DNA from: Streptomyces sp. TN58
GTDB taxonomy: Bacteria; Actinomycetota; Actinomycetes; Streptomycetales; Streptomycetaceae
DNA length: 64,000 nucleotides
Reading direction: 5' to 3'
Assembly: GCF_001941845.1 (NCBI RefSeq)
Contig: NZ_CP018870.1
Location: 2,635,001-2,699,000 of the forward strand
Shown: piece by piece, positions 1-7,977 of the stretch
Numbering within the stretch: the first letter of the stretch is position 1
Layout: each line of letters opens with the position of its first letter
The notes under the pieces: model-generated
What the model was told of the DNA's origin: nothing
The model's input: only the letters and a program-made list of their open reading frames with translations
The model's database searches: none
Made by a program: the position numbers and the translations under genes

Positions 1-42
1 GAGTTCACCGCGGCCAAGCAGGCCGTTTTGCGTAGATTCTGA
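1..42 (+). CDS. C-terminal end of a probable SHOCT-domain protein (partial)
   Basis: Only the last 13 codons and a TGA are present. The residues EFTAAKQAVLRRF resemble the end of a SHOCT (short C-terminal) domain, which typically reads EEFTAAKAKLL. SHOCT tails are usually found on small membrane or oligomerising proteins; nothing here shows the rest of this one. Codons GTT, TTG, CGT and AGA are rare in this genome, so the call is tentative. A strong hairpin follows 33 bp downstream, as expected after a gene end. Confidence 0.4.
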   Translation, partial: EFTAAKQAVLRRF

Positions 43-75
43 CCGGATGCATCCATTCCACTGGTCCAGACCACA

Positions 76-106
76 AGGATCCTGCCCGGAATCGGGCAGG
101 ATCTTT
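76..106 (+). terminator. hairpin terminator after the first partial gene
   Basis: An 11-bp perfect stem (78-88 pairs with 93-103, loop GAAT) is followed by TTT. It probably ends the upstream transcript. It also overlaps the putative ribosome site (AGGA near 99-102) of the next gene, so it could affect that gene's translation. Confidence 0.6.
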
Positions 107-109
107 GCG

Positions 110-415
110 TTGGACGGCTGGAGCAGTCAATATCTACGGGTGCTCGACCGCCGCCCGTCCTATGACGACCTCGTCGAACACCTGGTGCGCAGCACCTCGC
201 TGCAGCGGGGCGAAGCGGCCCGGGTGGTCCTCGATGTGCTCGCCTACTTCGACGAGACGACGGAGGACTTCGTCCGCCGCCGCCACCGCGAACTGCAGGC
301 CGGCGGAGCCGTGAACGCCGAGATCTTCGAACGGATCGCGGCCGAACTGCCGCACCGCGCCGTGGCACCCCCGGAACTCTCGCTCCGGCAGCTGCGCCGC
401 ATCGTCTACGGCTGA
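110..415 (+). CDS. conserved hypothetical protein (about 101 aa)
   Basis: I do not recognise a domain with a named function. The protein is short, charged and helical, with a core LRVLDRRPSYDDLVEHLV and a C-terminal LRQLRRIVYG. I place the start at TTG 110 because AGGA lies 7 bases upstream; GTG at 140 is the alternative, and reading from ATG 47 would translate through the terminator hairpin. The gene lies 71 bp before the aminotransferase gene in the same direction and may be co-transcribed with it. Confidence 0.6.
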   Translation: MDGWSSQYLRVLDRRPSYDDLVEHLVRSTSLQRGEAARVVLDVLAYFDETTEDFVRRRHRELQAGGAVNAEIFERIAAELPHRAVAPPELSLRQLRRIVYG

Positions 416-486
416 CCGGCCGCGGCCCGAGCGACCGCGGGCGGATGACGGGCACACGAACCGAACTTCAGGAGGGGCAAGACCGT

Positions 487-2304
487 ATGTGCGGAATCGT
501 CGGTTACATCGGAAAGCGTGACGTGGCACCGCTGCTGCTGGAGGGGCTGGCGCGGCTGGAGTACCGCGGGTACGACTCGGCGGGCATCGTCGTGAACAGC
601 CCGAAGGCCGGCGCGCTCAAGATGGTCAAGGCCAAGGGCCGCGTCCGCGACCTGGAGGCCCGGGTCCCCAAGCGCTTCGCCGGCACCACCGGCATCGCCC
701 ACACCCGCTGGGCCACGCACGGCGCCCCGAGCGACGTGAACTCCCACCCGCACCTGGACCCGGAGAACAAGGTCGCCGTCGTCCACAACGGCATCGTCGA
801 CAACGCCGCCGAGCTCCGCGCCAAGCTGGAGGCCGAGGGCGTCGTCTTCGCCTCCGAGACCGACACCGAGGTCATCACCCACCTGATCGCCCGCTCCCAG
901 GCCGACAGCCTGGAGGAGAAGGTCCGCGAGGCCCTCAAGGTGATCGAGGGCACGTACGGCATCGCCGTGATGCACGCCGACTTCACCGACCGCATCGTCG
1001 TGGCCCGCAACGGCTCGCCGGTCATCCTCGGCATCGGCGAGAAGGAGATGCTCGTCGCCTCCGACGTCGCCGCGCTGATCGCCCACACCCGCCAGGTCGT
1101 CACCCTCAACGACGGCGAGATGGCGACCCTGAAGGCCGACGACTTCCGCACGTACACCACGAGCGGCACGACGACCAACGCCACTCCGGAGACCGTGGAG
1201 TGGGAGGCCGCCTCCTACGACATGGGCGGCCACGACACCTACATGCACAAGGAGATCTCCGAGCAGCCCGACGCGGTCGACCGCGTGCTGCGCGGCCGGA
1301 TCGACGACCGCTTCAACACGGTCCACCTGGGCGGCCTGAACCTGGACCCGCGCGAGGCGCGCGGCATCCGCCGGGTCAAGATCCTGGGCTGCGGCACCTC
1401 GTACCACGCGGGCCTGATCGGCGCCGGCCTCATCGAGGGCATGGCCCGCATCCCCGCGGACGCCGAGCCGGCCTCCGAGTTCCGCTACCGCAACCCGGTC
1501 GTGGACCCCGACACCCTCTACATCGCGGTCTCCCAGTCGGGTGAGACCTACGACGTCCTCGCGGCGGTGCAGGAGCTCAAGCGCAAGGGCGCCCGCGTCC
1601 TCGGCGTCGTCAACGTGGTCGGCTCCGCGATCGCCCGAGAGGCCGACGGCGGCGTGTACGTGCACGCCGGTCCCGAGGTCTGCGTCGTCTCCACCAAGTG
1701 CTTCACCAACACGGTCGTTGCCTTCGCGCTGCTCGCCGTGCACCTGGGCCGCATCCGGGACCTGTCGGTCACCGACGGCAAGCGGATCATCGAGGGCCTG
1801 CGCAGGCTGCCCTCGCAGATCCAGGAGATCCTCGACGGCGAGGAGGACATCAAGAAGCTGGCGGCCGAGTTCGCCGAGGCCAAGTCGATGATGTTCATCG
1901 GCCGGGTGCGCGGCTACCCGGTGGCGCTGGAGGCCTCCCTCAAGCTGAAGGAGATCTCCTACATCCACGCCGAGGCCTACCCGGCCTCCGAGCTCAAGCA
2001 CGGCCCGCTGGCCCTCATCGAGCCCTCGCTGCCGACGGTCGCGATCGTCCCGGACGACGACCTGCTGGAGAAGAACCGCGCGGCGCTGGAGGAGATCAAG
2101 GCCCGCAGCGGCCGGATCCTCGCGGTCGCCCACCGCGAGCAGGAGAAGGCGGACCACACCATCGTGGTCCCGAAGAACGAGGACGAGCTGGACCCGATCC
2201 TCATGGGCATCCCGCTCCAGCTGCTGGCGTACCACACGGCCCTGGCCATGGGCCGGGACATCGACAAGCCGCGCAACCTGGCGAAGTCGGTCACCGTCGA
2301 GTAG
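487..2304 (+). CDS. glmS: glutamine-fructose-6-phosphate aminotransferase (isomerizing)
   Basis: The 605-aa product makes glucosamine 6-phosphate from fructose 6-phosphate and glutamine, the first step to UDP-GlcNAc and peptidoglycan. It starts MCGIVGYIG, which puts the catalytic N-terminal cysteine right after Met. A class II glutaminase domain fills roughly residues 1-220 and two SIS sugar-isomerase domains follow (about 290-420 and 460-590). Length is typical for the family. The ATG at 487 has AGGAGGGG 10 bases upstream. The position beside adpA/ornA matches the glmS2-type paralogue of S. coelicolor, so another glmS probably exists elsewhere. Confidence 0.95.
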   Translation: MCGIVGYIGKRDVAPLLLEGLARLEYRGYDSAGIVVNSPKAGALKMVKAKGRVRDLEARVPKRFAGTTGIAHTRWATHGAPSDVNSHPHLDPENKVAVVHNGIVDNAAELRAKLEAEGVVFASETDTEVITHLIARSQADSLEEKVREALKVIEGTYGIAVMHADFTDRIVVARNGSPVILGIGEKEMLVASDVAALIAHTRQVVTLNDGEMATLKADDFRTYTTSGTTTNATPETVEWEAASYDMGGHDTYMHKEISEQPDAVDRVLRGRIDDRFNTVHLGGLNLDPREARGIRRVKILGCGTSYHAGLIGAGLIEGMARIPADAEPASEFRYRNPVVDPDTLYIAVSQSGETYDVLAAVQELKRKGARVLGVVNVVGSAIAREADGGVYVHAGPEVCVVSTKCFTNTVVAFALLAVHLGRIRDLSVTDGKRIIEGLRRLPSQIQEILDGEEDIKKLAAEFAEAKSMMFIGRVRGYPVALEASLKLKEISYIHAEAYPASELKHGPLALIEPSLPTVAIVPDDDLLEKNRAALEEIKARSGRILAVAHREQEKADHTIVVPKNEDELDPILMGIPLQLLAYHTALAMGRDIDKPRNLAKSVTVE

Positions 2305-2326
2305 CAGCCGGGCCGGCACCGGACAC

Positions 2327-2369
2327 GGGAGAGCCCCCGTGCGCACCTACCGCGCACGGGGGCTCTCCC
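2327..2369. terminator. bidirectional hairpin terminator between convergent genes
   Basis: An 18-bp near-perfect inverted repeat (2327-2344 with 2352-2369, 7-base loop) lies 22 bp after the glmS stop and 11 bp from the end of the convergent transporter gene. It probably stops transcription from both sides. Confidence 0.85.
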
Positions 2370-2380
2370 CGTACCGCAGC

Positions 2381-2953
2381 TCAGCCCGCGGCGACGGCGC
2401 CGCCGCGGCGCCGGGCCCTGCCGAGGGCCATCGGCCAGTGCGCCAGGGCCGCGGTGGCCCCGTACCAGGCCAGCAGTCCGGCGACGGCCGCGACCCAGCC
2501 GCCCGCCTTGGCCAGCACCGCGCCGTCCACGAACGAGGCTATGGCGAGCAGGACGAGCGAGAGGGTCAGCAGGCCGTAGACGCCCTGGCTGAACAGGCCG
2601 CTCGCGGCGGCGACCGTGAGGGTCAGCGCGAGCATCGCGAACAGGACAAGAAACGTTCCGGCTGCCTCGCCGGAGGCCGCACCGCCGGCCCCCTTGGCCC
2701 ACGTGAACCAGAAGACGCCCAGGCCCGCGAACGCGGTGCCGTTGAATCCGCTGCCGCCCCGGTACTCCAGGAGGCCCAGGAGGAAGAGGGCTGCGCCGCC
2801 GACGTACATCGCGAGCGACACGGAGCCGGCAGCGGACACACCGTCGATGACACCGGTGTGGCCGATACCGAATGCGAGAAGGGTCAGACCCAGGGCGATG
2901 TTCCCGAGGGTCGAAGTCGAGGCCGTGCTTCCCGCAGAGACACCATTGTCCAC
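2381..2953 (-). CDS. GPR1/FUN34/YaaH (SatP)-type acetate/succinate transporter
   Basis: The 190-aa protein has about six hydrophobic segments. The LGNIALGLTLLAFGIGHTG stretch near the N-terminus occupies the place of the family signature, which in canonical members begins NPAPLGL; the NPA motif itself is not retained. Members move acetate or succinate across the membrane. The start is GTG at 2953. A basic tail (RARRRGG) ends the protein, on the cytoplasmic side if there are six helices. It is convergent with glmS and sits 98 bp downstream of the universal stress gene start region on the same strand. Family assignment rests on overall pattern, so the substrate is inferred. Confidence 0.7.
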   Translation of the reverse strand: MDNGVSAGSTASTSTLGNIALGLTLLAFGIGHTGVIDGVSAAGSVSLAMYVGGAALFLLGLLEYRGGSGFNGTAFAGLGVFWFTWAKGAGGAASGEAAGTFLVLFAMLALTLTVAAASGLFSQGVYGLLTLSLVLLAIASFVDGAVLAKAGGWVAAVAGLLAWYGATAALAHWPMALGRARRRGGAVAAG

Positions 2954-3051
2954 GGCGGGCTCCCTTCGATCTGCAGTTGTTTGCTGCGTCCCAGCAGCAT
3001 TTATCTACCCTTTACACGAGGGCACAACCGCACAATCGGCTTGACGGCCGG

Positions 3052-3585
3052 TCACGGAATGACAACAACGGGTCGCTGTGCGCGTTTGGCCAGCCGGCCC
3101 GCCACCGAGCCGAAGATCCGGCCGATGATGCCGTGCGTGGAGCCGACCACGATGGCGTCGGCCGAATACTCCCGGCCGACCTCCTCCAGCTCATGGCAGA
3201 TGTCACCGCCGCGCTCGACCAGGATCCACGGCACTTCCGCCAGATAGTCGGCGCACGCGAGCTCCAGGCCGAGCACCTCGGTGCGGTGGTCCGGCACGTC
3301 CACGAAGACGGGCGGCTCGCAGCCGGCCCACACGGTGGTGGGCAGCCGGTTGGCGACGTGCACGATGATCAGGCCGGATCCGGAGCGGCGGGCCATGCCG
3401 ATCGCATAGGCGAGAGCGCGCTCACTGGAGGTGGACCCGTCGAATCCCACCACGACGCCGTGCCGGAAGGCCGGGTCGCAGGGGGAGCGTGTCTGTTCCA
3501 CCGCGCGCAGTTCGGCGGCGGACGCGGGGTCGGCGAGCCGTTTGCGCTTGCGGTCCGCGGGTTCGGAGAATTCGTGACCGGCCAT
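3052..3585 (-). CDS. universal stress protein (UspA family)
   Basis: The 177-aa protein has one Usp domain. It begins GVVVGFDGSTSSERAL around residue 45 and ends with the nucleotide-binding loop VGSTHGIIGRIFGSVAGRL and the strand RPVVVIP, as in ATP-binding Usp proteins. An extra charged N-terminal 40 residues precede the fold. I chose ATG 3585; frames further upstream have no supporting ribosome site. Usp proteins respond to redox, starvation or hypoxia signals; no specific partner is visible. Confidence 0.88.
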   Translation of the reverse strand: MAGHEFSEPADRKRKRLADPASAAELRAVEQTRSPCDPAFRHGVVVGFDGSTSSERALAYAIGMARRSGSGLIIVHVANRLPTTVWAGCEPPVFVDVPDHRTEVLGLELACADYLAEVPWILVERGGDICHELEEVGREYSADAIVVGSTHGIIGRIFGSVAGRLAKRAQRPVVVIP

Positions 3586-3683
3586 GGGTGTCTCGGCGAA
3601 GAGGTCCTTGGAGGAAGCAACAGGGGCGATATCGGCGACGCAGTGTGACGGAGCTCTGTCCGGGAAGCATCTTCCCAAGCCCA

Positions 3684-3697
3684 TACCCTCCAGGGTA
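3684..3697. promoter_or_regulatory. 14-bp palindrome upstream of the universal stress gene
   Basis: TACCCTCCAGGGTA is a perfect palindrome except for its two central bases and sits 99 bp before the usp start. Its layout (ATACCC...GGGTA) resembles copper-repressor (CsoR) operators, but that is only a resemblance. The wider 3586-3908 intergenic region between divergent genes holds no other clear signal. Confidence 0.3.
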
Positions 3698-3908
3698 CGG
3701 CGACACTCCTGTCCTGCACAGGGCTTGCCGCACTTGGAGAGCGTCCCAGGGAGCATGCCGGAGCGGACGCGCCTTGGCAATGGCCGCTGGCCCCTACAGC
3801 CAGTGACGGCAGCGGGGAGTTGCCACCCGTGCGCGCAGTGACCGAGCCCCGGCGAGCGGCGTTGGACACGCGTCCGACCGTTCAGGAAGAGCCCGCAGGG
3901 AGTACGCC

Positions 3909-4325
3909 GTGTCCGGCCATCCGGTTCACCCCGACCAGCCCGCTCAGCCCGTCCACCTCCCCGACCCGGACGCGTACTTGGCCGCCTCCGCGCGCCGACC
4001 GCTTCACCCGTCCGTGCGGACCTCGGGGCGCCCGCATGACGACCAGGCGGGCGACGTCGTGCGCTGGGCCGCCTTCAGCTGCCTGCTCGTCCCGGTGGTC
4101 CTCGTCGTCCACGGCACCTCCGCGGGCGGCGCGGCCGTGGCCGCCCTCGGCCTGCTCGTCGTCACGGCCGCCTGCCGGGTCCTCCTGCAACAGTCGGAAC
4201 GGGCCGCGGCCCGCGTCCGCGCGCAGGAGCGCCCCGCGTCCGCACACCGCCGGCGGCACTCGCGCGGCGGCGCCCCGAGTCGGCGGGGCTGCCGTACCTC
4301 CGACTCCGCATCCCCGCACGACTGA
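3909..4325 (+). CDS. small membrane protein of unknown function
   Basis: The 138-aa product has a Pro/His-rich N-terminal 45 residues, then a hydrophobic region (about residues 51-92) that can form two membrane helices, then an Arg-rich tail. The start is GTG 3909 with GGAG 7 bases upstream. It lies between usp and adpA, as a hypothetical membrane gene does in S. coelicolor. No function can be assigned. Confidence 0.6.
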   Translation: MSGHPVHPDQPAQPVHLPDPDAYLAASARRPLHPSVRTSGRPHDDQAGDVVRWAAFSCLLVPVVLVVHGTSAGGAAVAALGLLVVTAACRVLLQQSERAAARVRAQERPASAHRRRHSRGGAPSRRGCRTSDSASPHD

Positions 4326-4701
4326 CTCATTCGCACACCCACACCCGCTCGTTTTCAGCCAACTTCCCGGCAGGGTGCCCTCCTTGCCGGAATGTCCCCC
4401 TGATCCCCCCACCACCAGCGACGATGTTCACCGGGGGGCGTTTTGGCCCTATGAGTACTGGCCACAGCGGCGTTCCGCGCTTCCCCTCCGGGTAGCGGAG
4501 CGGAACGCTTCCTGATCGAATGCTTTTCGCCAAGTTGAGAAGTCGACATAGCGCTGCGTGCTGAACTTGTCACGCCGACACCACGGGACGCAGTAGATTC
4601 GATCATGTATTTACGGCGGGGGATCCACGTGCAAGGCCGAGGGGAAACGTGCAGGTGCGACCAGACCAAGGAGTCGCGACACCCAAGGGGGGCTTAGCGC
4701 C
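4326..4701 (+). promoter_or_regulatory. long adpA upstream region with a 9-bp inverted repeat
   Basis: This 376-bp stretch has no credible gene. It contains an inverted repeat GCGTTCCGC / GCGGAACGC (4470-4478 with 4500-4508) about 200 bp before the adpA start. Long upstream regions with several regulator sites are known for adpA (AdpA itself, A-factor receptor, BldD), but I could not identify individual sites with confidence. Confidence 0.4.
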
Positions 4702-5874
4702 ATGAGCCAAGATTCCACCGCCGTCGTCGCAGACGCCGGCCGGAAGCTCGCGGGGCGTCGCCGCAGGGAGATCGTCGCGGTGCTGCTCTTCAGCGGCGGA
4801 CCGATCTTCGAGAGCTCCATTCCACTATCCGTGTTCGGCATTGACCGGCAGGACGCGGGAGTTCCACGCTATCGACTGCTCGTGTGCGCCGGGGAAGACG
4901 GTCCGCTCAGGACCACCGGCGGACTCGAACTGACCGCGCCATACGGGTTGGAGGCGATCGCCCGGGCAGGCACGGTCGTCGTTCCCGCCTGGCGCTCCAT
5001 CACTTCACCGCCGCCTCCGGAGGCGCTCGACGCACTGCGTCTGGCGCACGAGGAGGGGGCCCGGATCGTCGGACTGTGCACCGGGGCCTTCGTGCTCGCG
5101 GCCGCCGGTCTGCTGGACGGCCGGCCCGCGACGACGCACTGGATGTACGCGCCGACGCTGGCCAAGCGCTACCCGTCCGTCCATGTCGACCCGCGCGAAC
5201 TGTTCGTCGACGACGGGGACGTGCTCACCTCCGCGGGCACGGCGGCCGGAATCGACCTGTGCCTGCACATCGTGCGCACCGACCACGGCAGCGAGGCGGC
5301 CGGGGCCCTGGCCCGCAGGCTCGTCGTGCCGCCGCGCCGCACCGGCGGCCAGGAGCGCTACCTCGACCGGTCGCTGCCGGAGGAGATCGGCGCCGACCCG
5401 CTGGCCGAGGTCGTCGCCTGGGCGCTGGAACACCTCCACGAGCAGTTCGACGTGGAGACGCTGGCCGCCCGCGCCTACATGAGCAGGCGCACCTTCGACC
5501 GGCGGTTCCGCTCGCTGACCGGCAGCGCGCCGCTCCAGTGGCTGATCACGCAGCGGGTGCTCCAGGCCCAGCGGCTGCTGGAGACCTCCGACTACTCGGT
5601 CGACGAGGTCGCCGGACGCTGCGGGTTCCGCTCGCCGGTCGCCCTGCGCGGCCACTTCAGGCGGCAGCTGGGGTCCTCCCCGGCCGCGTACCGCTCCGCC
5701 TACCGGGCGCGCCGCCCGCAGGCCGACGTGGCGCAGGTCTCGGAGATGTCCGGCGGGCCGGTTCCGCACCAGCGCACTCCGCAGCCCCACCGGGCGGCGG
5801 CGGCCCTGGCCGCCGCGGGCTCCACGGTGACGGAGCTCTACGCCCCGGGCCGGGTCCTGCGGGAACACGCGTAG
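4702..5874 (+). CDS. adpA: AdpA/BldH, AraC-family master regulator of development
   Basis: The 390-aa protein has an N-terminal DJ-1/PfpI-like dimerisation domain (about 20-210, with [17 protein letters not shown]) and a C-terminal AraC double helix-turn-helix (about 235-335, [19 protein letters not shown] and [19 protein letters not shown]), followed by a variable tail. AdpA controls aerial growth and secondary metabolism. Placement directly before ornA is as in S. coelicolor. I read the whole gene and found no TTA codon, although adpA is normally the classic TTA-containing target of bldA; the linker Leu in the LDRSLPEE region is CTG here. The C-terminal tail is shorter than usual, giving 390 rather than about 400 residues. 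Confidence 0.95.
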   Translation: MSQDSTAVVADAGRKLAGRRRREIVAVLLFSGGPIFESSIPLSVFGIDRQDAGVPRYRLLVCAGEDGPLRTTGGLELTAPYGLEAIARAGTVVVPAWRSITSPPPPEALDALRLAHEEGARIVGLCTGAFVLAAAGLLDGRPATTHWMYAPTLAKRYPSVHVDPRELFVDDGDVLTSAGTAAGIDLCLHIVRTDHGSEAAGALARRLVVPPRRTGGQERYLDRSLPEEIGADPLAEVVAWALEHLHEQFDVETLAARAYMSRRTFDRRFRSLTGSAPLQWLITQRVLQAQRLLETSDYSVDEVAGRCGFRSPVALRGHFRRQLGSSPAAYRSAYRARRPQADVAQVSEMSGGPVPHQRTPQPHRAAAALAAAGSTVTELYAPGRVLREHA

Positions 5875-5895
5875 CCACACCACGGATACGACAGC

Positions 5896-5933
5896 GAAGG
5901 TCCTCCGCCGGTCACCGCCGACGGGGGACCTTC
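5896..5933 (+). terminator. hairpin after adpA
   Basis: The arms GAAGGTCC (5896-5903) and GGACCTTC (5926-5933) are perfect inverted repeats 21 bp after the adpA stop. It probably ends or attenuates adpA transcription before ornA. Confidence 0.5.
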
Positions 5934-5935
5934 CG

Positions 5936-5969
5936 CTTATGCGGTCCGCTCCGCGGGGGACCGCATAAG
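5936..5969 (+). promoter_or_regulatory. hairpin that includes the ornA ribosome-binding site
   Basis: A perfect 12-bp inverted repeat, CTTATGCGGTCC (5936-5947) with GGACCGCATAAG (5958-5969), ends 9 bases before the ornA start. The AAGG of the ribosome site (5967-5970) is largely inside the right arm, so folding would hide it. Confidence 0.55.
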
Positions 5970-5978
5970 GTGGGACAC

Positions 5979-6572
5979 ATGAACGACCGCATGGTGTGGA
6001 TCGACTGCGAGATGACCGGGCTCTCGCTGACGGACGACGCACTTATCGAGGTGGCCGCACTGGTCACCGACTCGGAGCTCAACGTGCTCGGCGAGGGCGT
6101 GGACATCGTGATCCGCCCGCCGGACGCGGCCCTGGAGACCATGCCCGACGTGGTCCGCGAGATGCACACCGCCTCCGGCCTGCTCGACGAGCTGGCCGGC
6201 GGAACCACCCTCGCGGACGCCGAGGCGCAGGTCCTGGCCTACGTACGGGAGCACGTGAAGGAGCCGCGCAAGGCTCCGCTCTGCGGGAACTCGGTGGGCA
6301 CGGACCGCGGCTTCCTGCTGCGCGACATGGCCGCGCTGGAGAGCTACCTGCACTACCGGATCGTGGACGTGTCCTCGGTCAAGGAGCTGGCGCGCCGCTG
6401 GTACCCGCGGGCGTACTTCAACAGCCCCCCGAAGAACGGCAACCACCGGGCGCTGGCGGACATCAAGGACTCCATCACCGAGCTGCGCTACTACCGGGAG
6501 GCGGTCTTCGTGCCGCAGCCCGGGCCCGACTCGGACACCGCCCGCAGCATCGCGGCCAGGCACACGGCCTGA
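5979..6572 (+). CDS. orn: oligoribonuclease (3'-5' exoribonuclease for short RNAs)
   Basis: The 197-aa protein is a DEDDh exonuclease. WIDCEMTGL near residue 6 gives the first Asp/Glu pair, and the region [14 protein letters not shown] near residue 163 gives the His and last Asp. Orn degrades 2-5-mers left by other RNases, and in c-di-GMP-signalling bacteria it clears pGpG; that may matter because a GGDEF/EAL protein lies 26 kb downstream. Start ATG 5979 follows AAGGTGG. Placement between adpA and tRNA-His matches the S. coelicolor ornA locus. Confidence 0.95.
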   Translation: MNDRMVWIDCEMTGLSLTDDALIEVAALVTDSELNVLGEGVDIVIRPPDAALETMPDVVREMHTASGLLDELAGGTTLADAEAQVLAYVREHVKEPRKAPLCGNSVGTDRGFLLRDMAALESYLHYRIVDVSSVKELARRWYPRAYFNSPPKNGNHRALADIKDSITELRYYREAVFVPQPGPDSDTARSIAARHTA

Positions 6573-6667
6573 CCGGCCCTCCGGAGGGGGGTGCGGGAAA
6601 AGGGTGGAGCGAGCACCCTCCCGGACCCTGTACCCTTTTCTTCGGCCGGTCGGTTTCGACCGGACAT

Positions 6668-6741
6668 GGTGGGTGTAGCTCAGTTGGTAGAGCACCTGGT
6701 TGTGGTCCAGGTGGCCGCGGGTTCAAGTCCCGTCACTCACC
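6668..6741 (+). tRNA. tRNA-His (GTG)
   Basis: A full cloverleaf is visible. The acceptor stem 6669-6675 pairs with 6734-6740, the extra G-1 is encoded at 6668 opposite discriminator C 6741, and the anticodon GTG is at 6702-6704 in loop TTGTGGT. No CCA is encoded. Confidence 0.96.
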
Positions 6742-6747
6742 CTGTGG

Positions 6748-6782
6748 GAAGGCCCCGGTACGCGGAAGCGGCCGGGGCCTTC
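6748..6782 (+). terminator. tRNA-His terminator
   Basis: GAAGGCCCCGG (6748-6758) pairs with CCGGGGCCTTC (6772-6782) 6 bp after the tRNA. Confidence 0.8.
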
Positions 6783-6828
6783 TGCGTGCCCGGGGCCGGA
6801 CCGGGGCGGTCAGGGGCGGGCCGGGCGG

Positions 6829-7872
6829 TCAGGACGACTCCCGGACCACCAGCCTGTTCTGCAGGACGACCGTCGGCCCGCCCGCGCCCCCGGCGTCCGC
6901 CCGGCCTCCCGCGACACGCTCCAGCAGCATCTTCGCCATGGTTCGGCCCATCTCCTCGATGGGCTGGCGGACGCTGGTCAGCGGCGGGTCCATGTGCCGG
7001 GCCACCACCGAGTCGTCGAAGCCGACCAGGGCCACGTCCTGCGGGATCCGGCGCCCGGCTGCACGCAGCTCCCACCGGGCTCCCGCCGCCATGACGTCCG
7101 AGGATGCGAAGACCGCGTCGAGGGAGGGGCTGCGTTCGAGCAGCTCGCGCATGGCCCGGCGGCCGCCCTCCTCGGTGAAGTCGGCGACGGCGACCAGCCG
7201 CTCGTCGACGGGCCGGCCCGCCGCGGCCAGGGCCTGCCGGTAGCCGTCGAGCCGGCAGTGGGCCCCGTACACGTCCAGCGGGCCGGTGATCGTGGCGATC
7301 GTACGGCGGCCCCGGTCAAGCAGGTGGCGTACGGCCTCGGCGGCGCCCTCCAGGTTGTCGGAGTCCACACAGGGCAGCGTCTCGACGGCGGAGCGGCGGC
7401 CGCTGATCACCGTGGGGATGCCCAGCTCGGCCAGGAGCTCCGGGAGCGGGTCCCCGGCGTGCACGGAGACCAGCAGCACCCCGTCGACGCGGTGCCCGGA
7501 GAGGTACTGCGCGAGGCGGCGGCGCTCGCGGTCGCTGCCGGCCAGGGTGAGGACGAGCTGGGTGTCGGTCTCGGCGAGGGCCGCTCCGACTCCGCGGACC
7601 ACTTCGGAGAAGTACGGCTCGGCGAAGAAGCGCGCCTCGGGCTCGGGGATCACGAGGGCGATGGCGTCGTTGCGGTTGGCCGCGAGGGCGCGGGCCGCGC
7701 GGTTCGGTACGTACCCCAGCTCGGTCACGGCGGCCTCGACGGCGGCCCTGGTCTGCTCGCTGACCTTGGAGGACCCGTTGATGACCCGGGATACGGTGCC
7801 GCGCCCGACTCCGGCGCGTACCGCGACCTCTTCCAGGGTCGGCCGTCCCCCACTGCGCCCATGCCCGTTCAT
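6829..7872 (-). CDS. cebR: CebR, LacI-family repressor of cellobiose/cellotriose use
   Basis: The 347-aa protein has an N-terminal LacI helix-turn-helix (TLEEVAVRAGVGRGTVSRVI) and a periplasmic-binding-protein-like sensor domain. CebR represses the ceb operon and bglC until cello-oligosaccharides bind it. It is divergent from cebEFG-bglC, with one perfect 14-bp operator in the shared 105-bp region, so it probably also controls itself. CebR in plant-pathogenic streptomycetes also gates thaxtomin genes; nothing of that kind is in this window. Confidence 0.93.
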   Translation of the reverse strand: MNGHGRSGGRPTLEEVAVRAGVGRGTVSRVINGSSKVSEQTRAAVEAAVTELGYVPNRAARALAANRNDAIALVIPEPEARFFAEPYFSEVVRGVGAALAETDTQLVLTLAGSDRERRRLAQYLSGHRVDGVLLVSVHAGDPLPELLAELGIPTVISGRRSAVETLPCVDSDNLEGAAEAVRHLLDRGRRTIATITGPLDVYGAHCRLDGYRQALAAAGRPVDERLVAVADFTEEGGRRAMRELLERSPSLDAVFASSDVMAAGARWELRAAGRRIPQDVALVGFDDSVVARHMDPPLTSVRQPIEEMGRTMAKMLLERVAGGRADAGGAGGPTVVLQNRLVVRESS

Positions 7873-7910
7873 GGCTTCCTCCCGGTTGTGAATCTACCCC
7901 TTGACTACTT

Positions 7911-7924
7911 TGGGAGCGCTCCCA
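7911..7924. promoter_or_regulatory. CebR operator (14-bp palindrome)
   Basis: TGGGAGCGCTCCCA is the established CebR/LacI-type operator sequence, perfectly palindromic. It lies 39 bp from the cebR start and 54 bp from the cebE start, so one site can control both directions. Confidence 0.92.
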
Positions 7925-7977
7925 CACTGTGTCACACGACACCCCCACGTTGTCGCCCCACCCTTCAGGGAGGAACC

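Noticed and set aside
406..2346. Long open frame antisense to glmS
   Set aside because: It is a GC-bias shadow of a strongly conserved gene and its product is low-complexity Leu/Arg/Gly/Val.
3684..3697. Palindrome considered as a definite CsoR copper operator
   Set aside because: It matches only in part and no copper gene is adjacent, so it is listed only as a candidate site.
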